DNA of 64,000 bases from Amycolatopsis sp. FDAARGOS 1241 (GTDB taxonomy: Bacteria > Actinomycetota > Actinomycetes > Mycobacteriales > Pseudonocardiaceae). Each line of letters begins with the position of its first letter. The stretch's first letter is position 1. A program made the position numbers and the translations under genes. The notes beneath the pieces are model-generated. The model was not told the DNA's origin. It ran no database searches and saw only the letters and a program-made list of their open reading frames with translations. Where the stretch lies: positions 1-64,000 of the forward strand of contig NZ_CP069526.1 in assembly GCF_016889705.1 (NCBI RefSeq). The letters run 5' to 3'. Positions 26,223 through 35,971 of the stretch are shown here, in pieces.

Positions 26223-26882
26223 TCAGCCGATCGGCTCGGGCAGCGGCGCCACGGTGTAGGTCAGTTCGAGCACGTTGCCGTTGGCGGGGTCCGTCATCGC
26301 CACGCGCCAGCTCTCGCCGAACTGGTCCACGGCCGGGTCCATCGGCAGCGTGCCCGACAGCAGCGCGGTGCCCGGCGTCGCCAGGCCGCGCTCTTGGAGC
26401 ACCGGCAGCCAGTACGACGGCGGGAGCAGTTCGGCGAGTGTGCCGTCCTGCACCGGCACGCCGTCGACCCACGACTGCAGGCGGACGGCGTCGAGGTCGG
26501 TGATGTCGTCGAGCCGCCACGCGCGCCGCGAGAGCACGTCGGGGTCGGCGTTCTTGCTCCAGGCGACGCCGTGGACCTCGAGTTCGCGGTCGGTGTGGTC
26601 GCACGCGGCGGTGAGGAGCACACCTTCCTCGGTGATCACGAGCGCCCACTCGGCTTCGCCGGACGTGCGCCCGTGCTGCGCCGGCACAGTCTCCGTCTGC
26701 TGCGCGAGGTAGGGCGCCACCGGGTACAGCGCGGGCGTCACCGACGGCGCGGGCACGCCCAGCTCGGCGAGTTCGCGCACGTGGGCAGCCACGTCGTCCT
26801 GGCTGCGCCCGGCGTAACCGGCATTGAGCAGCGTGTGCACGGAGGTCGTCACTTCGGAGCCGTCGAGCAGGGTGAAGCGCAC
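26223..26882 (-). CDS. DUF2848-family protein
   Basis: This 219-residue soluble protein matches the DUF2848 pattern, with NAGYAGRSQDDVAAHVRELA near the N terminus and a central VAPYLAQQTETVPAQHGRTS. The fold is thought to be related to fumarylacetoacetate-hydrolase-like proteins, but the reaction is unknown. GTG 26882 is chosen because GGAGG lies 7 bp upstream. It is divergent from a cupin gene across an 84-bp gap with a palindrome, suggesting shared regulation and a small catabolic pair. Confidence 0.82.
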   Translation of the reverse strand: MRFTLLDGSEVTTSVHTLLNAGYAGRSQDDVAAHVRELAELGVPAPSVTPALYPVAPYLAQQTETVPAQHGRTSGEAEWALVITEEGVLLTAACDHTDRELEVHGVAWSKNADPDVLSRRAWRLDDITDLDAVRLQSWVDGVPVQDGTLAELLPPSYWLPVLQERGLATPGTALLSGTLPMDPAVDQFGESWRVAMTDPANGNVLELTYTVAPLPEPIG

Positions 26883-26916
26883 CTGTGTACCTCCGGGAGT
26901 CTTGCGTCCAGCCTTG

Positions 26917-26931
26917 TATACATGGAGTATA
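26917..26931. promoter_or_regulatory. GntR-like operator candidate between DUF2848 and cupin genes
   Basis: TATACATGGAGTATA is an inverted repeat with 5-bp arms around 5 bp, preceded by TTG. AT-rich GTATAC-type palindromes are typical GntR operators. The site lies centrally between two divergent starts, each with its own GGAGG. No GntR gene is adjacent. Confidence 0.5.
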
Positions 26932-26966
26932 TCCGCGGGGGTGGCGTTGTCGCGGAGGTTCGCGGA

Positions 26967-27299
26967 ATGAGCTGGCAGGAAGTGTCCACTGTGGAAGGGC
27001 GAGTGCTGGTCGGCGGCACGGCGTCCGTCCGCGAACGCGAGCGCGCCGCCCACGGCCTGGTGTACGAGATCCGCTACCCGGCCGGTGTCGGCTCGCCCTT
27101 GCACAGCCACGACCACGACAGCATCATCTACGTCCTCGAAGGCCGGCTCGCGGGTGAAGTCGACGGTGTGCGTGGCGAGTTCGGACCCGGCGACACCGTC
27201 GTGCACCCGCGCGGCGTGCCGCACCAAGTGACGGCCATTGTGGACAGCCGGTGGCTCGAGTTCAAAACCCCGCTGCCCGAAAAACCGCCCCTGGCGTGA
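26967..27299 (+). CDS. Small cupin-domain protein
   Basis: This 110-residue single cupin has motif 1 GSPLHSHDHDSIIYVLEG, supplying metal-binding His and Glu, and motif 2 PGDTVVHPRGVPHQV, supplying the last His. It could be a small isomerase/dioxygenase or a sensor-like accessory protein. ATG 26967 has GGAGG 8 bp upstream. Its divergent partner is the DUF2848 gene. A strong hairpin follows 1 bp after the stop. Confidence 0.85.
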   Translation: MSWQEVSTVEGRVLVGGTASVRERERAAHGLVYEIRYPAGVGSPLHSHDHDSIIYVLEGRLAGEVDGVRGEFGPGDTVVHPRGVPHQVTAIVDSRWLEFKTPLPEKPPLA

Positions 27300-27300
27300 C

Positions 27301-27333
27301 GAAGGCCCGGCACCGCGAAGGTGCCGGGCCTTC
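27301..27333. terminator. Bidirectional hairpin terminator
   Basis: GAAGGCCCGGCACC and GGTGCCGGGCCTTC form a 14-bp perfect stem with loop GCGAA. It lies between the cupin gene and the convergent AT-hook gene and can serve both. Confidence 0.85.
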
Positions 27334-27344
27334 GATCAGAACTG

Positions 27345-27821
27345 TCAGACGTCGAGGTCGGCAAGCGCCGCCTTGGCGGCCTCCAGCTCGGCCTCGAGCT
27401 GCGCGACCTTCGCGGCCTGCGCCTCACGGGCCTGGTTGATGACCTCGTCGATCGGAACCGACAGGTCCTCGTGCAGCTCGCGCGCGGCGCGCGACACGGC
27501 GGCGGCGGGGATCTCCAGGCCCTTCGCGACCCACTTGCTGCCGTTCTTCAGCTCGGCCTGCCACTCACCGTCGGCCGTGCCGGTGACGGTGAGGGTGAGT
27601 TCCACCGTGCGGGTCTTCTTCGCCGTGGACGCGGCGGCCTTGGGCCGGCCGCGCTTCGGCTTCGGTGCTTCCTCGGCGGGCTTCTCCTCGGAAGCGGGGG
27701 CCGGCTCCGCCGAATCGGAAGACGACGCCGCCGGGGTGGCGGGCTCGGTGGCCTCCGCGGCTTCGGTGGCCTGCGCTTCGCCCGCAGTGTCCTCGTCGTG
27801 CGTCAAGGCTTCCACGGTCAT
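27345..27821 (-). CDS. AT-hook-like basic protein of unknown function
   Basis: This 158-residue protein begins with an acidic, Ala/Glu/Thr-rich disordered region (about residues 1-45). An AT-hook-like PKRGRPKAA follows. Next is a compact beta region (RTVELTLTVTGTADGEWQAE), and the protein ends in a helical, probably coiled-coil tail (AQLEAELEAAKAALADLD). ATG 27821 follows AAGGAG. The AT-hook core suggests minor-groove DNA binding, perhaps nucleoid-associated. I believe relatives are common in Pseudonocardiaceae (possibly DUF6319), but I am not certain of the family name. Confidence 0.7.
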   Translation of the reverse strand: MTVEALTHDEDTAGEAQATEAAEATEPATPAASSSDSAEPAPASEEKPAEEAPKPKRGRPKAAASTAKKTRTVELTLTVTGTADGEWQAELKNGSKWVAKGLEIPAAAVSRAARELHEDLSVPIDEVINQAREAQAAKVAQLEAELEAAKAALADLDV

Positions 27822-27909
27822 TCGTGTCGTCTCCTTGCCCGGGTAGGGGTGGGTACCGCGGCACATCTTAGAACAAGCGTTCGATGTCCGCCATTCAGGG
27901 TAATCACGC

Positions 27910-27945
27910 AGGAAGGGGCCCTCCCGGCCGGGAGAGCCCCTTCCT
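27910..27945 (-). terminator. Hairpin terminator of the acetyl-CoA synthetase gene
   Basis: AGGAAGGGG and CCCCTTCCT form the outer stem, with an inner CTCCCGG/CCGGGAG stem, 20 bp after the acs stop on the minus strand. Confidence 0.8.
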
Positions 27946-27964
27946 CACGACGGAGAACTTACCC

Positions 27965-29944
<1,980 letters not shown>

Positions 29945-30038
29945 GGTTGCAAGGCCTCCTGTAGTGCGAACCCGCGGCTCACGGCACGCTAGCGACGTTA
30001 GTCCGCCCAGGACAAGCGCGCAGCTGTGTCGCGGGCCG

Positions 30039-30620
30039 TCAGGCGAGGCGGGCCAGCAGCCGGGCGCGTGCGCCGGGCCATTCAGCTTCCGTCATCGAGT
30101 ACACCACCGTGTCGCGCGTCGTGCCGTCCGGGCGGATCCGGTGGGCCCTCAGCACGCCCTCGCGCTGGGCTCCGAGTCGTTCGATCGCGCGCTGCGAACG
30201 CAGGTTCCGGCTGTCGGTCTCCCACGCCACGCGCTGGGCGCCGAGCACCTCGAACGCGTTGCGCAGCAAGAGGAACTTGGCCTCGGTGTTGAGTGCGGTG
30301 CGCTGCCACCGGGGGCTGAGCCACGTGTGCCCGATCGACAGGATCCGGTGCTTGGGCACGATTTGGTAATACGAGGTGGTGCCGGCGACGAGGCCGGTGG
30401 TGAGGTCGACTTGTGCGAACGCGAGGCGGTCGGGGTCGGCGACGGCGGCTTCGACGTACCGCTCGGCGTCGGCCGGACCCTCGAACGGCCGGGAGCTCAG
30501 CCACGTCCAGATCGCCGGATCGGGTCCGGCTTCGAACAGGCCCTTCGCGTGGTCCGGACGCAGCGGTTCGAGGCGCACGTGGGTGCCGGACAGGGTCGGG
30601 TGGTCGCTCCAGTCGCTCAC
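30039..30620 (-). CDS. GNAT-family N-acetyltransferase (RimJ/RimL-like)
   Basis: This 193-residue acetyltransferase starts with HVRLEPLRPDHAKGLFEAG and has the conserved block IGHTWLSPRWQRTALNTEAK, followed by a core ending in RSQRAIERLGAQREGVLR. This order is typical of the RimJ/RimL group, which acetylates protein N termini or small amines. Acetyl-CoA loop residues are less standard (WQRTALN rather than RGxGxA), as in many group members. GTG 30620. The substrate is unknown. Confidence 0.85.
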   Translation of the reverse strand: MSDWSDHPTLSGTHVRLEPLRPDHAKGLFEAGPDPAIWTWLSSRPFEGPADAERYVEAAVADPDRLAFAQVDLTTGLVAGTTSYYQIVPKHRILSIGHTWLSPRWQRTALNTEAKFLLLRNAFEVLGAQRVAWETDSRNLRSQRAIERLGAQREGVLRAHRIRPDGTTRDTVVYSMTEAEWPGARARLLARLA

Positions 30621-30734
30621 GAACCGAAGCTACGAGCGTAAGTGGTCTTGCGTGATAGCCAATTCTCGATCATTTCGCCAGGCCACTTTTCGGTTGCTTA
30701 TGCTCCCTGGACCGACGGAATGGAGAGGCGCGGC

Positions 30735-31232
30735 ATGGCTGACGAGCGGGAAGAGCTCACCTGGGAGTTGTTCGGCGGCGCCAGCAGGGAGCTGGCGGAG
30801 CAGGTGGCGGCCGACGGCTTCGAGCCGGACCTCATCCTCTCCATCGCGCGCGGCGGGCTGTTCGTCGCCGGCGCCCTCGGGTACGCGCTCGACGTGAAGA
30901 ACCTGCACGTGATGAACGTCGAGTTCTACACCGGCGTCGACCAGCGCCTCGACCTGCCGGTGATGCTGCCGCCGGTGCCCAACGTCGTGGACCTGAGCAA
31001 CAAGAAGGTGCTCGTCGCCGACGACGTGGCCGACACCGGCGCCACGCTCAAGCTGGTGCGCGACTTCTGCGCCGACCACGTGGCCGACGTGCGCTGCGCC
31101 GTGATCTACGAGAAGCCGCATTCGACGGTGCAGAGCGAATACGTGTGGCGGCGCACCGACCGGTGGATCAACTTCCCGTGGTCGGTCCTGCCGCCCGTCG
31201 TCAAGCGCGCGGGCCAGGTGCTCGACGCATGA
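30735..31232 (+). CDS. Phosphoribosyltransferase-domain protein
   Basis: This 165-residue type I phosphoribosyltransferase carries the PRPP loop VLVADDVADTGATL and an N-terminal LILSIARGGLFVAGAL hydrophobic block. These features suggest purine salvage (xanthine or hypoxanthine type) or a related use, but the base cannot be predicted. ATG 30735 follows GGAG; an ATG at 30720 is an alternative. The stop overlaps the ATG of the Fic-like gene (ATGA), so the pair is coupled. Confidence 0.85.
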   Translation: MADEREELTWELFGGASRELAEQVAADGFEPDLILSIARGGLFVAGALGYALDVKNLHVMNVEFYTGVDQRLDLPVMLPPVPNVVDLSNKKVLVADDVADTGATLKLVRDFCADHVADVRCAVIYEKPHSTVQSEYVWRRTDRWINFPWSVLPPVVKRAGQVLDA

Positions 31233-31951
31233 GCGACCCGCTCAAGCCGCTGCTGGACCTCGACGGCGTCGCGGCCGCGGCCAAGGCGGCGCAGGACGCG
31301 GTCTTCGCCGTGCACCGGCTGCCCGCGAACCTGCGCGGCGGTGCGGAAACGGCCGCGGAAGCGTCCGTCCGCGCGGCCCGCGCGTCGGCGGGGATCGACG
31401 GTGCGAACCCCGAGCTGCCGGCCGGCGGTGCCGTGGCCGATCCGCTGCTGGCCGGCGCGTTGCGCGTGGCCGAGACGCTCGAAGCCATGCTGCCCACGTG
31501 GCGGCGCGCACCGTTGCAGGCGCTGGCGCGGCTGCACGTGCTCGCGGCGGCCGACGTCGTGACCGACCAGAACGCGCTCGGCCGGCCCCGCTCCGGCGGC
31601 GAACGCCTCGAACTGCTGGCCCAGCTCGTCACGGGTGCGACTTCGGTGCCCGGCGCGGTGCTCACGGCCGTGGTGCACGGTGAGCTGCTCGCGCTGCGGC
31701 CGTTCGGCTCGGCCGACGGGGTGGTCGCCCGCGCGGCGGCGCGCCTGTCGATGGTCGCGACGGGGCTGGACCCGAAGTCGCTGACCGTGCCGGAGGTGGC
31801 GTTCTTCCGGCGCGTGCCGAAGTACGTCGAGCTGGTCGACGGCTTCGCGGCCGGCACACCCGAGGGTGTGCGCGAGTGGCTGCTGTTCTGCTGCGAAGCG
31901 TTCGAAGCGGGCGCGCGCGAGGCCCGCAGCATCTCGTCGGCGGCCGGCTGA
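31229..31951 (+). CDS. Degenerate Fic/Fido-fold protein
   Basis: This 240-residue helical protein shows a Fic-like core: VVHGELLALRPFGSADGVVAR followed by a helix, shown here as AVVHGELLALRPF then GSADGVVAR. It corresponds to the Fic motif HPFxxGNGRxxR. Arg157 occupies the catalytic His position, and the GNGR loop is SADG, so AMP-transfer activity is not expected. ATG 31229 overlaps the phosphoribosyltransferase stop. Fic proteins normally modify target proteins with AMP or related groups. Here a binding, regulatory or alternative role is more likely, which is inference. Confidence 0.7.
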   Translation: MSDPLKPLLDLDGVAAAAKAAQDAVFAVHRLPANLRGGAETAAEASVRAARASAGIDGANPELPAGGAVADPLLAGALRVAETLEAMLPTWRRAPLQALARLHVLAAADVVTDQNALGRPRSGGERLELLAQLVTGATSVPGAVLTAVVHGELLALRPFGSADGVVARAAARLSMVATGLDPKSLTVPEVAFFRRVPKYVELVDGFAAGTPEGVREWLLFCCEAFEAGAREARSISSAAG

Positions 31952-31954
31952 GAC

Positions 31955-31971
31955 GTGTGGCAGTGCCACAC
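31955..31971. promoter_or_regulatory. 17-bp palindrome upstream of the SDR operon
   Basis: GTGTGGCAGTGCCACAC is a perfect inverted repeat (8-bp arms, one central base) 70 bp before the SDR start and just after the Fic-like stop. It is a plausible operator for the PucR-type regulator encoded by the third gene of the operon. Confidence 0.55.
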
Positions 31972-32040
31972 TGGGTTTTGCGGTTCTGTGGTGGCTCGGC
32001 ACATGGTCGGCAAGGTCGGCGCACCCTAACCTCGTAGCCC

Positions 32041-32814
32041 ATGACCAGTGGTGCACGTCACAGCTCGCCCCGTGCTCTCGATGGCCGGGTCGCCTTGGTG
32101 ACCGGCGGAGCGGGCGGCATCGGCCTCGCTTGCGTGCGGGCGCTCGCGGCGGTCGGAGCCAAGGTGCACGTCGTCGACGTCGACGCGGCCGGAGCCGAAG
32201 CGGCCGCGGCCGAAGCCGGGGGCTGGGCGCACGTCGGCGACCTGACCGACCCCGCGGTGATCGACGCACTGCCGGCTGAGCTCGACGTGCTCGTGAACAA
32301 CGCGGGCGTGCAGCACGTCGCCGCGCTCCACGAGTTCCCGCCCGAGGAGTTCGCGCGCATCCAGGCGCTGATGGTCACCGCGCCGTTCCTGCTGATCCGC
32401 CGCTCGCTGCCCGCGATGTACGCGCGCGGCTGGGGCCGGATCGTCAACCTCTCCAGCGTCCACGGCCTGCGCGCCAGCCCGTACAAGGCCGCGTACGTGG
32501 CGGCGAAGCACGCGCTCGAAGGACTGTCCAAAGTGGCCGCGCTGGAAGGTGCGGAGCACGGCGTGACGAGCAACTGCGTGAATCCCGGGTACGTGCGCAC
32601 GCCGCTGGTCACCGCGCAGCTCGACGCGCAGGCCGCCGAGCACGGGCTCGACGCGGACGACGTCGTCGAGCAGGTGCTGCTGCGGCGGGCCGCGATCAAG
32701 CGGCTCATCGAACCGGCGGACGTCGCCGACCTCGTGGTGTGGCTGTGCGGCGAGCACGCCGGCCACGTCACGGGCGCGTCGCTGCCCCTGGACGGCGGCT
32801 GGTCGGCCGCCTGA
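32041..32814 (+). CDS. Short-chain dehydrogenase (3-hydroxybutyrate dehydrogenase-like)
   Basis: This 257-residue classical SDR has the NAD motif TGGAGGIG, VNNAG, and the catalytic Ser-Tyr-Lys in SSVHGLRASPYKAAYVAAKH. The overall pattern, including NPGYVRTPLV and the C terminus ASLPLDGGWSA, fits D-3-hydroxybutyrate dehydrogenases, which interconvert 3-hydroxybutyrate and acetoacetate. The exact substrate is a guess. It is followed after 32 bp by a carboxylate/proton symporter, consistent with use of an imported organic acid. Confidence 0.85.
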   Translation: MTSGARHSSPRALDGRVALVTGGAGGIGLACVRALAAVGAKVHVVDVDAAGAEAAAAEAGGWAHVGDLTDPAVIDALPAELDVLVNNAGVQHVAALHEFPPEEFARIQALMVTAPFLLIRRSLPAMYARGWGRIVNLSSVHGLRASPYKAAYVAAKHALEGLSKVAALEGAEHGVTSNCVNPGYVRTPLVTAQLDAQAAEHGLDADDVVEQVLLRRAAIKRLIEPADVADLVVWLCGEHAGHVTGASLPLDGGWSAA

Positions 32815-32846
32815 ACCCCCGTCCCCACAGCGAAGTGGAGTCCGAA

Positions 32847-34178
32847 GTGGACAACGTGACGACCGCGCCGAGGTCCGGGCTGCTCCGGGTCGTCGGCGCC
32901 AGCCTGATCGGCACCACCGTGGAGTGGTACGACTTCTTCCTCTACACCTCGGCCGCCGCGCTGGTGTTCAACAAGCTGTTCTTCCCGACGGCCGACCCGC
33001 TCACCGGGACCCTGCTCGCGCTGCTGACCTACGCCGTCGGCTTCCTGGCGCGGCCCGTCGGCGGGCTCGTGTTCGGGCACTTCGGCGACCGCATCGGGCG
33101 CAAGCGCCTGCTCGTGGTGAGCCTGGTGATGATGGGCGGTTCGACGTTCCTCATGGGCGCGCTGCCCACGTACGGTGCGGTCGGCGTGCTCGCGCCGATC
33201 CTGCTCACGCTGCTGCGGCTCGTGCAGGGTTTCGCGCTCGGCGGCGAGTGGGGCGGCGCCGTGCTGCTGGTTTCGGAGCACGGTGACGACCGGCGGCGCG
33301 GGTTCTGGGCCTCGTGGCCGCAGACCGGCGTGCCCGCGGGGAACCTGCTGGCCACGGCCGTGCTCGCGATCCTCGCCGCCGTGCAGTCCGACGCGACGTT
33401 CACCTCGTGGGGCTGGCGGATCCCGTTCCTGCTCTCGGGTGTGCTCGTGGCGATCGGCCTGTGGGTGCGGCTGGCCGTGGCCGAGTCGCCGGTGTTCGTG
33501 GCCGCGAAGGCCGCTGCCGGCGAACAGGAGCACGCGCCGATCGTCGACGTGTTCCGCGGGCACCTGCGCGGCCTGGTCGTGACGTTCGGCGCGCGGCTGG
33601 CGGAGAACGTGTCGTACTACGTGATCACCGCGTTCATCCTCGTGTACGTGACCACGGGCCTCGGCATGCCGAAGGCGACCGGGCTGACGGCCGTGCTCGT
33701 GGCGTCGGCCGTGCACCTCGTGACGATCCCGCTGTGGGGCCTGCTGTCGGACCGGGTCGGGCGCAAGCCGGTGTACCTGTTCGGCGTGATCGGGATGGCC
33801 GCGTGGGCGTTCGGCTTCTTCTGGCTGCTGGACCTGCGCACGACGGGCGCGGTGATCGGGGCGGCGACCATCGGGCTCGTGGTGCACGGCGCGATGTACG
33901 GGCCGCAGGCCGCGTTCTTCGCCGAGCAGTTCCCGACGCGCGTGCGCTACACCGGCCTGTCGGTCGGCGGGCAGCTGTCGTCCATCGCGGCGGGCGCGAT
34001 CGCGCCGATCATCGCCGTGGCGCTGTTCCAGGCGTACCACACCACGGTGCCGGTCTCGGTCTACGTCGCCGCTATGTGCGTGCTGTCGCTGCTGGCTCTG
34101 CTCGGCGCCCGCGAAACGCGGGGCGAGTCGCTGCACGACGTCCCGGCTGACGCGGGGCGGTCTTCAGTGACAGCATGA
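32847..34178 (+). CDS. MHS-family metabolite:proton symporter
   Basis: This 443-residue MFS transporter of the metabolite:H+ symporter group has the N-terminal TTVEWYDFFLYTSAAALVFN, the loop FGHFGDRIGRKRLL, and the second loop LLSDRVGRKPVYLFG. The group imports organic acids, betaines or similar compounds. GTG 32847 is chosen because TGGAG lies 6 bp upstream; a GTG at 32835 overlaps that site. Its stop overlaps the regulator start (ATGA). Together with the SDR it probably forms an uptake-and-oxidation unit. Confidence 0.88.
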   Translation: MDNVTTAPRSGLLRVVGASLIGTTVEWYDFFLYTSAAALVFNKLFFPTADPLTGTLLALLTYAVGFLARPVGGLVFGHFGDRIGRKRLLVVSLVMMGGSTFLMGALPTYGAVGVLAPILLTLLRLVQGFALGGEWGGAVLLVSEHGDDRRRGFWASWPQTGVPAGNLLATAVLAILAAVQSDATFTSWGWRIPFLLSGVLVAIGLWVRLAVAESPVFVAAKAAAGEQEHAPIVDVFRGHLRGLVVTFGARLAENVSYYVITAFILVYVTTGLGMPKATGLTAVLVASAVHLVTIPLWGLLSDRVGRKPVYLFGVIGMAAWAFGFFWLLDLRTTGAVIGAATIGLVVHGAMYGPQAAFFAEQFPTRVRYTGLSVGGQLSSIAAGAIAPIIAVALFQAYHTTVPVSVYVAAMCVLSLLALLGARETRGESLHDVPADAGRSSVTA

Positions 34179-35971
34179 CCTGCGTGGACGCCAACCGCCG
34201 GCTGCTCGAGCTGCTCGCCACCGGGGCGAGCAGCGAGCAGCTGGCGCACGCCGCCCGCGCGGCCGGCGGCGACGCGGCCGAGCTCGCGCTGCGCATCCGC
34301 GAGACGCTCACCGAGCACCAGCGGCGTGAAGCCGAGCTCACCGCGCTGTTCGACACCGCGAGCGACCTCGCGCGGCTGCGGGACCCGGACGCCGTGCTGC
34401 GGTCGATCGTGCGGCGGGCCCGCACGCTGCTCGGCGTGGACGTGTCGTACCTGAGCCTCAACGACGAAGCCGCCGGCAAGACCTACATCCGCGTGACCGA
34501 CGGCTCGGTTTCGGCGCTGTTCCAGCAGATCGTGCTCGGCATGGGTGAGGGGCTGGGCGGGCTCGTGGCCCAGACGGCGCGCCCGTACGCGACCGCGGAC
34601 TACTTCGCCGACGCACGTTTCCGGCACACGGCCCCGATCGACACGGGCGTGCTCGAGGAAGGGCTCACGGCGATCCTCGGTGTGCCGCTGGCCATCGGCG
34701 GCAAGGTGCTCGGCGTGCTCTACGCGTCGGACCGTTCGCCGCGCGAGTTCTCGACGGCGGAGGTCGCGCTGCTTTCGTCGCTGGCCAACCACGCGGCGAT
34801 CGCGCTCGACAACGCGCACCTGCTCGACGAGACGCGGCAGTCGGCGGCCGAGCTGAACGCCGCGAACGCGACCATGCGCCGCGCCGACGAAGCGCACGAC
34901 CGGCTCATGGACCTCGTGCTGCGCGGCGGTGATCTGCCGGAAGTCGCCGCGGAGGTGGCCGGCGTGCTGCGCGGGGAGATCGCCGTGCACGACCCTTCGG
35001 GTGAGCTGCTGGCGGGCTCCCCGCTCTCGTTCGACGGGCCCGCTGTGGCGTCTTCGCGCACAAGCGGGCGAGCGGAGTCCACGGAGGACACCTGGGTGTG
35101 CGCGGTGCAGGCGGGCCAGGAACTGCTGGGGAGTCTCACGCTCGCCGGCCGGCCCGAGCTCGCGGGCGCCGACCGCCGGCTGTTCGAACGCGCGGCCGTG
35201 GTGACGGCACTGCTGCTGATGCTGCGGCGGTCCGTCGCGCAGGCCGAGGACGAGGTGCGCGGCGAGCTGCTCACCGATCTGCTGACCGCGCCGGCGCGCA
35301 ACCCGGCGTCGCTGACGGCCCGTGCGCGACGGCTGGGGGTCGACCTGGCGGCCCCGCACGTGGTGCTGGTCGCCCACGCGCCGGGCACGTCCCGGCGGGC
35401 ACTGGCGTCGGCGTGCGCGCGGTTCGGTGACCTGGTGGGCGTGCACGCGGAGCAGGTCGTGGCGCTGGCGCCACCGGGCGTCGCGGCCGCGAAGGTGGCG
35501 AGTGAGCTCCGGTCCGTTGTGGACTGTCCGGTGACCGTCGGTGCTGCCGGGCCCGCGACGGGTCCCGCCGCGTTGGCCGACGCGTACAGCGAGGCCGTGC
35601 GCTGTGTCAGCACGCTGCTGGCGCTCGGCCGTGCAGGCGACGGCGCGGCGATGGCCGAGCTGGGGTTCCTCGGCGTGCTGCTCGGCCGCCACGCCGACTT
35701 GCCGGCCTACGTCCGCGCGACGCTCGGCCCGGTGCTGGACTACGACGCCCGCCGCGGCACGGACCTCGCCGGCACGCTGCGCGCGTACTTCGCGACCGGC
35801 GGGAACCTGGCGCGAGCCAAGGACGTGCTGCACGTCCACGTGAACACGGTGGTGCAGCGGCTCGACCGCGTTTCGGCACTACTGGGCGACGACTGGCGCG
35901 ACCCTGGCCGCGCGCTGGAGATCCAGCTCGCGCTGCGGCTGGCCGAACTCGGCCCTACTCAGCCGGGCTGA
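34175..35971 (+). CDS. GAF-domain PucR/CdaR-type transcriptional regulator
   Basis: This 598-residue regulator has an N-terminal helical part, a GAF domain (about residues 65-220: RTLLGVDVSYLSLND, LEEGLTAILGVPL, VLYASDR), a middle CdaR-like region and a C-terminal helix-turn-helix (GGNLARAKDVLHVHVNTVVQ). Such proteins sense small molecules, often carboxylates. ATG 34175 overlaps the symporter stop, so the regulator is made with the system it probably controls. Its tail overlaps the convergent Ni/Co permease gene by 17 bp. Confidence 0.88.
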   Translation: MTCVDANRRLLELLATGASSEQLAHAARAAGGDAAELALRIRETLTEHQRREAELTALFDTASDLARLRDPDAVLRSIVRRARTLLGVDVSYLSLNDEAAGKTYIRVTDGSVSALFQQIVLGMGEGLGGLVAQTARPYATADYFADARFRHTAPIDTGVLEEGLTAILGVPLAIGGKVLGVLYASDRSPREFSTAEVALLSSLANHAAIALDNAHLLDETRQSAAELNAANATMRRADEAHDRLMDLVLRGGDLPEVAAEVAGVLRGEIAVHDPSGELLAGSPLSFDGPAVASSRTSGRAESTEDTWVCAVQAGQELLGSLTLAGRPELAGADRRLFERAAVVTALLLMLRRSVAQAEDEVRGELLTDLLTAPARNPASLTARARRLGVDLAAPHVVLVAHAPGTSRRALASACARFGDLVGVHAEQVVALAPPGVAAAKVASELRSVVDCPVTVGAAGPATGPAALADAYSEAVRCVSTLLALGRAGDGAAMAELGFLGVLLGRHADLPAYVRATLGPVLDYDARRGTDLAGTLRAYFATGGNLARAKDVLHVHVNTVVQRLDRVSALLGDDWRDPGRALEIQLALRLAELGPTQPG

